Under the pieces are notes generated by a model. It ran no database searches and had not been told where the DNA came from. It saw nothing but the letters and a program-made list of their open reading frames with translations. A DNA stretch of 64,000 nt from JBATTK01 sp049670505 (GTDB lineage Bacteria; Bacteroidota; Bacteroidia; Flavobacteriales; Flavobacteriaceae). Shown here piece after piece: positions 60,068-64,000 of this stretch (its first letter is position 1; every line of letters starts with the position of its first letter). Made by a program: the position numbers and the translations under genes. The stretch is taken from positions 46,399 to 110,398 of the forward strand of contig JBATTK010000169.1 of the NCBI GenBank assembly GCA_049670505.1, given 5' to 3'.

Positions 60068-60637
60068 TTAAACCTTCCTTTTTTTAATGACCTCTGCCAA
60101 CAATTTTTTGGCCCTAAGAAGTTTTACCTTGACATTATTAATGGGCTCGTTAAGCTCTTTGGCAATTTCCGCATAGCTCAACTCGTTAAAGTATCTAAGA
60201 TTAATGACTTTTTGGTAATGCGGTTTCAACTGCTTTATATGCTGTAGCAAGTTCGCCAAATTTTGTTCCGTAATCAATTGGTCTTCAACAGAGGGAGTAT
60301 CGTCCAACACTCTTTTTATGGCTTCATTATTACCGCTTTCGGTGCTTTCCAGAATATTTCTTTTTCTTTTCCGTATAAGGTCAACATGTAAGTTTTTGGA
60401 TATGGTAATCAGCCAAGTCTTAAATTCATAGGAGCTATTATACGAATCAATCTTATCAAAAGCCTTGGAAAAAGTTTGGATGGAAATATCCTCGGCATCG
60501 TTTTCATTCTTGGTACGTATTAGCTGAAAGCCGTACACATCATTCCAAAAGGTGTCCAACAGGGTACTAAAAGCGATTTGGTTACCCAGTTTGGCTTTTT
60601 CTATAATAATAGGGAGTGTGTCTTCAGTTTTGCCCAA
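60068..60637 (-). CDS. ECF sigma-70 factor
   Basis: The 189-residue sigma factor has region 2 (AFSTLLDTFWNDVYGFQLIRTKNENDAEDISIQTFSKAF region, ~22-60) and region 4 (KPHYQKVINLRYFNELSYAEIAKELNEPINNVKVKLLRAK region). The only possible start is a TTG at 60637: an in-frame TGA lies three codons upstream and no other methionine codon occurs in the frame. No anti-sigma gene is adjacent. It lies 44 bp downstream of the small cysteine protein gene. Confidence 0.88.
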   Translation of the reverse strand: MGKTEDTLPIIIEKAKLGNQIAFSTLLDTFWNDVYGFQLIRTKNENDAEDISIQTFSKAFDKIDSYNSSYEFKTWLITISKNLHVDLIRKRKRNILESTESGNNEAIKRVLDDTPSVEDQLITEQNLANLLQHIKQLKPHYQKVINLRYFNELSYAEIAKELNEPINNVKVKLLRAKKLLAEVIKKRKV

Positions 60638-60681
60638 ACCAAGTCATTTTAGTACAAAATATTAGCATGAAGCTGTTTGGA

Positions 60682-60891
60682 CTATGGTAGTTTTGTAACC
60701 GTTTCATTCCTACAATCTTGCTCGCTCGGAAGTTTTCCACAAAAACCGCAAGCCTCGCCTTCTTTATTTAGAAGGGGATTTTGACTAGCACAGGTACCGG
60801 AAAATTCGCCATTTTTTTTGGCCCATATTTTCACTGCAATACCAGCAAAGGCAATGGCAAGAAGACCTATAGTTAACAAAATTAACTTCAT
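60682..60891 (-). CDS. Small membrane-anchored cysteine-rich protein
   Basis: The 69-residue protein has one N-terminal hydrophobic helix (LILLTIGLLAIAFAGIAVKIW) and a short outside part with four cysteines, C-x(~14)-C-x2-C-x(~10)-C, ending CRNETVTKLP. The CGFC pair could bind metal or form a disulfide. Small proteins like this are common before ECF sigma genes in flavobacteria. The promoter TATCTTTG is at 60906-60913. The function is unknown. Confidence 0.7.
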   Translation of the reverse strand: MKLILLTIGLLAIAFAGIAVKIWAKKNGEFSGTCASQNPLLNKEGEACGFCGKLPSEQDCRNETVTKLP

Positions 60892-60905
60892 ATCACAAGT
60901 TTGTA

Positions 60906-60913
60906 CAAAGATA
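60906..60913 (-). promoter_or_regulatory. -7 promoter element of the small protein/sigma unit (TATCTTTG)
   Basis: Minus-strand exact match to TAnnTTTG, 14 bp before the start codon at 60891. Confidence 0.5.
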
Positions 60914-60971
60914 CAAAATTATAGGCCTTGGTAATTGGATTTAGAACTACTTTAAGGAATAATTACCTCAC

Positions 60972-61730
60972 CTAAAAAGAGATATTGGCAACAATGTTTT
61001 CCACGGTAGGTGTTTCGTTACCGCCCTTAGGTTCTATGGTAATGTAGCCTACGGCATTTTCGGCATAAGGTAAGGCCAGCAATTTCTCCTTATCATTAGC
61101 CTCCGTAATGATTCCAAGGTTTACCATTTCTCCATTGACTTCCGCCCACATCTGGAAGCATTGATCTTCTGGAAGATTGGGTAACTTGCTTACGTTGATA
61201 TAAGATAACTTCTTTACTGGATTGATATAGGCAACTGCTTTAAGATCTTTAGCTTTATTATTGCCCTTGACGTTATATTTTTTTGTGCGAGGATTGTTAA
61301 GAACGATAAATTGATTCCTTACATCCTCTAGTTGCTGCCTCATATCTTCCTTTAAAAGTTCTATCTGGTTGCTTACCACGGTATTTTCTTCCAAAAGATT
61401 TTGGTTCTGATTCCAGAAAAAGTAAGAAGCTCCCGCAAAGATAAAGGCAACAAAACTAGCCGCAATAGTATACCTATAGAATTTTTTTCTGCCTACATTT
61501 TCCGCTTTTATCCTACTTAAAATCCGCTCCTTGAGTCCTTCTGGGGTCTTTATGGCGTGCATTTTGGCAAATGTCTCCAGATTTTCCTGTAATTCCTCAT
61601 AGGTGTCCCTAACCTTGGGATACATTGCTATATAGCGTTCTACCCGTAAAGTTTCCTCTGTTGAAGTTGTACCCAATAGATACTTTTCAAGTAAATCGGT
61701 GTCCAAAAATATGCGTATTTTTTCCTTCAT
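60972..61730 (-). CDS. Anti-sigma factor with RskA-type C-terminal domain
   Basis: The 252-residue protein has a cytoplasmic N-terminal domain (LEKYLLGTTSTEETLRVERYIAMYP region), one membrane helix (~85-104), a coiled coil (~108-140) and a periplasmic anti-sigma-K domain with LPEDQCFQMWAEVNGEMVNLGI. Its ATG overlaps the sigma stop by 4 bp, so sigma and anti-sigma proteins are made together. The signal it responds to is unknown. Confidence 0.88.
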   Translation of the reverse strand: MKEKIRIFLDTDLLEKYLLGTTSTEETLRVERYIAMYPKVRDTYEELQENLETFAKMHAIKTPEGLKERILSRIKAENVGRKKFYRYTIAASFVAFIFAGASYFFWNQNQNLLEENTVVSNQIELLKEDMRQQLEDVRNQFIVLNNPRTKKYNVKGNNKAKDLKAVAYINPVKKLSYINVSKLPNLPEDQCFQMWAEVNGEMVNLGIITEANDKEKLLALPYAENAVGYITIEPKGGNETPTVENIVANISF

Positions 61731-62293
61731 GATATTAAAATTATTAAAAGCGTCAATAGCATGGATGTCCCATAGATTTTTTTCAATTCCCTTAGGCCAA
61801 TTTTCAATCTAGATTTAATGGTTCCCAAGGGTATGTCCAGTTCATCACTGGCCTCTTGTTGTGTCATACCTTGAAAAAAAAGAGCCTCTAGCACAATTTG
61901 ATACTTGGATTCTATTTTCCCTAGATTTTCCTGAACGTCTATTAATTCCGGTTTAATGCTATTTACACCTAAATTATATACGTCCGAAACGTTCATTTGG
62001 ATTTCTTTATCTGATTTTGTGTTAACGCTTCTTAATTTGTCTATTGCGGTGTTTCGTGTTATTCGGAAAAGCCATGTAAATAATTTGGCCTTCGTTGAGT
62101 CATAGGAATCCGATTTTTTCCAAATTTTAACAAAACTCTCCTGTAGTACATCTTGCGCAAGATCATCGTCCCTAACCACTTTATGGGCTACTCCGTACAA
62201 GGTGTCGCCATAATGCTCATATAATAGGGAAATGGCTTTTTCATTCCGTTCTTGAAGGAGTTCAACAATATGTTTTTCAAGTAGTGTGCTCAT
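61727..62293 (-). CDS. ECF sigma-70 factor paired with the anti-sigma gene
   Basis: The 188-residue sigma factor has region 2 (DDLAQDVLQESFVKIWKKSDSY) and region 4 (EALFFQGMTQQEASDELDIPLGTIKSRLKIGLRELK region) text of the SigK-like group. An extra hydrophobic C-terminus (GTSMLLTLLIILIS) could touch the membrane or result from the overlapped frame. It lies in the ATGA overlap with its anti-sigma factor. Confidence 0.9.
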   Translation of the reverse strand: MSTLLEKHIVELLQERNEKAISLLYEHYGDTLYGVAHKVVRDDDLAQDVLQESFVKIWKKSDSYDSTKAKLFTWLFRITRNTAIDKLRSVNTKSDKEIQMNVSDVYNLGVNSIKPELIDVQENLGKIESKYQIVLEALFFQGMTQQEASDELDIPLGTIKSRLKIGLRELKKIYGTSMLLTLLIILIS

Positions 62294-62477
62294 AAAATGA
62301 TTTAGGGTATCAAAAAATTAGGCGTACCAAGCATCCAAACCCATTGCTCAAACCGTATATAGTGTAACGCTAAAATATAAAATTGATTGTTATAAAGCGT
62401 TATCTCAAATATTTAATTAGATAGATGTACAACTGGTTATTGTGCATTTAGTTTTTGGTTAGTTTGGTTTGGTATAG

Positions 62478-62502
62478 CCCTTGAAGATGTGTTCTTCAAG
62501 GG
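62478..62502 (-). terminator. Hairpin directly after murB
   Basis: Arms CCCTTGAAG and CTTCAAGGG with a 7-base loop begin at the murB stop codon. The following bases on the minus strand lack a U-run; the plus side has TTATTTTA. It probably marks the end of the aminotransferase-murB transcript. Confidence 0.6.
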
Positions 62503-63519
62503 TTATTTTATAATATTTACTTCAGGTAAGATACTAATATTGAACTTTCTGAGTACACTTTCCTGAATTTTACCGGCCAATTCCAGAATTTCTTTTCCGG
62601 TTGCATTCCCATAATTCACCAGAACCAATGCCTGGTGTTTATGGACACCGGCATCCCCATATCGTTTTCCCTTAAAACCACATTGTTCAATTAACCAAGC
62701 TGCCGGAATTTTATATGCATCTTCCGATACTTTATAAAAAGGGGCATTACCGTGCTTTTGGGCAAATAGTTCAAATTCCGACTTACAAATAACAGGGTTT
62801 TTAAAAAAACTCCCGCTATTGCCCAACTCTTTGGGGTCTGGAAGCTTACTCCTCCTAATAGCGATAACCGCATTGGATACATCCCTTATCGTGGGGGTAT
62901 GGATCTGTTTTTTTTGTAGTTCCTCTTCAATAGCGCCATATGAGGTATTTAGGACATGATTTCTTTTGGTCAGTCTTAAATTTACGGAAGTAATGATGAA
63001 TTTTCCCTTGCCCCTGGTTTTAAAGAAGGAATCTCGATATCCAAATTGACAGGCTTCCTTGTTGAACTTTTTGATATCCTGTGTATCCATGTCCATCGCT
63101 TCACAGCTTTCAAACGTGTCTTTTAATTCAACACCATAGGCGCCAATGTTCTGTATGGGTGCCGTACCTGTATTTCCAGGAATCAGCGATAGGTTTTCCA
63201 AGCCACCATAGTTTCGTTCAATGGCCCATAATACGAGCGCATGCCAATTTTCTCCTGCCATTATTTTTAGGACAACCTCATTCTGGTCTTCCTCAACTAC
63301 CTGAATCCCTTTCATATTAATATGAAGCACTAGCGCATCTATATCCTTGGAGATAAGCATATTACTTCCTCCGCTAAGGACAAATTTTTCGGGATAATCT
63401 TTAAGTTGTAGTACCTGTCTTAAATTATCTTCATTTGTAATTTCAATGAAGGAACTTGCTTTTGTATCTATTCCAAAAGTATTGTAATTTTTAAGGGATA
63501 TGTTTTTTAGGATTTTCAT
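62503..63519 (-). CDS. murB: UDP-N-acetylmuramate dehydrogenase
   Basis: The 338-residue FAD enzyme reduces enolpyruvyl-UDP-GlcNAc in peptidoglycan synthesis. It shows NTFGIDTKASSFIEI, the FAD loop LSGGSNMLI near 49, the GNTGTAPIQNIGAYG stretch near 115, the FGYRDSFFK Tyr-Arg motif, catalytic Ser in NSGSFFKNPV and a final acidic/Gln region. Its ATG overlaps the aminotransferase stop by one base (TAATG), so the genes are coupled. Length is that of the type I enzyme. Confidence 0.95.
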   Translation of the reverse strand: MKILKNISLKNYNTFGIDTKASSFIEITNEDNLRQVLQLKDYPEKFVLSGGSNMLISKDIDALVLHINMKGIQVVEEDQNEVVLKIMAGENWHALVLWAIERNYGGLENLSLIPGNTGTAPIQNIGAYGVELKDTFESCEAMDMDTQDIKKFNKEACQFGYRDSFFKTRGKGKFIITSVNLRLTKRNHVLNTSYGAIEEELQKKQIHTPTIRDVSNAVIAIRRSKLPDPKELGNSGSFFKNPVICKSEFELFAQKHGNAPFYKVSEDAYKIPAAWLIEQCGFKGKRYGDAGVHKHQALVLVNYGNATGKEILELAGKIQESVLRKFNISILPEVNIIK

Positions 63520-64000
63520 TATCCCTTAAACGTTTTTAGCGCTTCCTTTAAAATCCGCACCGCTCTCTTCAAATCCTCCTTGTCCAGTACATAGGCGATT
63601 CTAACCTGATTTGCCCCTAAACCTTTTGTTGCATAGAATCCGGCGGCGGGTGCAACCATAACGGTTTCTCCATCAAGCTTAAAATCCTCCAAAAGCCATT
63701 GGGCAAAATTATCCGCATTTTTCACCGGTAGTTCCGCTATACAATAAAAAGCACCTTGGGGTCTGGCCACCTTGATACCATCAATTTTTTTCAATTCTTC
63801 TATCAGGATGTTTCTGCGTTCCACATATTCTTCGATTACCGCATCAAAGTAGCTTTGTGGGGTATCTAAGGCCGCTTCACTTGCAATTTGCGCATAAGTA
63901 GGCGGAGATAGACGTGCCTGGGCAAATTTCATGGCCGTTTTAATCACATCTTTGTTTTTAGAGACTAAAAACCCAATTCTGGCCCCGCACATGCTATACC
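63519..64000 (-). CDS. PLP-dependent aminotransferase (class I/II), 3' part
   Basis: The window ends inside this gene; only the last 160 codons are seen. The visible part has SMCGARIGFLV (just after the PLP-lysine region), LSPPTYAQIASEAALDTP, GAFYCIAELPVKNADNFA and the arginine motif NQVRIAYVLDKEDL, as in aspartate/aromatic-type aminotransferases. The substrate cannot be judged from this part. The frame is open to the window end and the stop is coupled to murB. Confidence 0.9.
   Translation of the reverse strand, partial: YSMCGARIGFLVSKNKDVIKTAMKFAQARLSPPTYAQIASEAALDTPQSYFDAVIEEYVERRNILIEELKKIDGIKVARPQGAFYCIAELPVKNADNFAQWLLEDFKLDGETVMVAPAAGFYATKGLGANQVRIAYVLDKEDLKRAVRILKEALKTFKG

Overview
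The window is chromosomal DNA from a marine member of the family Flavobacteriaceae (Bacteroidota). The evidence is: many lipoproteins whose lipobox cysteine is followed by acidic residues; TonB-dependent receptors with carboxypeptidase-regulatory domains; DUF4270, DUF4907, DUF6515 and DUF4349 proteins; core genes (argS, ffh, folD, clpP, lpxK, lipA, murB, gap) of flavobacterial type; promoters matching the Bacteroidota -7 element TAnnTTTG; and a flavobacterial green-type proteorhodopsin with its retinal-forming oxygenase. The Maribacter/Zobellia/Arenibacter neighbourhood is plausible, but the genus cannot be fixed by reading alone. I saw no rRNA, tRNA, CRISPR array or complete insertion sequence.

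Layout. 0-2.1 kb: a citrulline hydrolase gene (ctlX), a small secreted protein, and a roughly 90% identical copy of only the 3' end of ctlX. 2.3-7.1 kb: a minus-strand row of exported proteins (YHYH lipoprotein, arylsulfotransferase-like lipoprotein, EF-hand protein, DUF6515 protein), followed by a MITE-like element at 7.1 kb. 7.4-15.9 kb: a divergent cell-surface block. Leftward are a TonB-dependent outer-membrane protein, a barrel protein and a DUF4270 lipoprotein; rightward are a Kelch lipoprotein, a DUF4907 protein and a LytS/LytTR-type two-component pair. 15.9-16.6 kb is degraded DNA with a broken membrane-protein gene. 16.6-20.8 kb: an SDR/DUF2867 protein, two small proteins and argS.

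20.8-22.6 kb is the phototrophy cassette. Proteorhodopsin and the Blh beta-carotene oxygenase are transcribed divergently from an 88-bp region holding four copies of one 8-bp half-site in exact mirror arrangement. This is the most striking regulatory structure in the window. 22.6-28.8 kb: a FecI/FecR/TonB-receptor regulon with a heptanucleotide tandem array behind the sigma gene and a divergent multi-repeat surface lipoprotein. 29-32 kb: ffh, a four-helix-bundle protein flanked by inverted repeats, folD and a 51-residue lipoprotein. 32-43.7 kb: accessory metabolism and signalling (esterase lipoprotein, Gfo/Idh/MocA oxidoreductase, DUF2306, DUF4349, an HTH-like/TM protein with a partner lipoprotein, VOC protein, hydrolase-DinB operon opposite an HxlR regulator, HerA-like ATPase), with several non-coding repeats.

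43.8-52.7 kb: RidA, QueE, GNAT, kynureninase, AraC regulator, MFS transporter, ClpP, kynurenine 3-monooxygenase. 52.7-64 kb: a coiled-coil protein that has lost its zinc-ribbon cysteines with a Nif3 partner, lpxK, a hybrid histidine kinase, gap with a structured leader, lipA, two ECF sigma factors (one with an anti-sigma factor), murB and the 3' part of an aminotransferase gene that runs off the end.

The clearest functional groups are light-driven proton pumping (rhodopsin plus retinal synthesis), sigma/anti-sigma-controlled nutrient uptake at the outer membrane (22.6-28.8 kb), and tryptophan/kynurenine breakdown (kynU and kmo).
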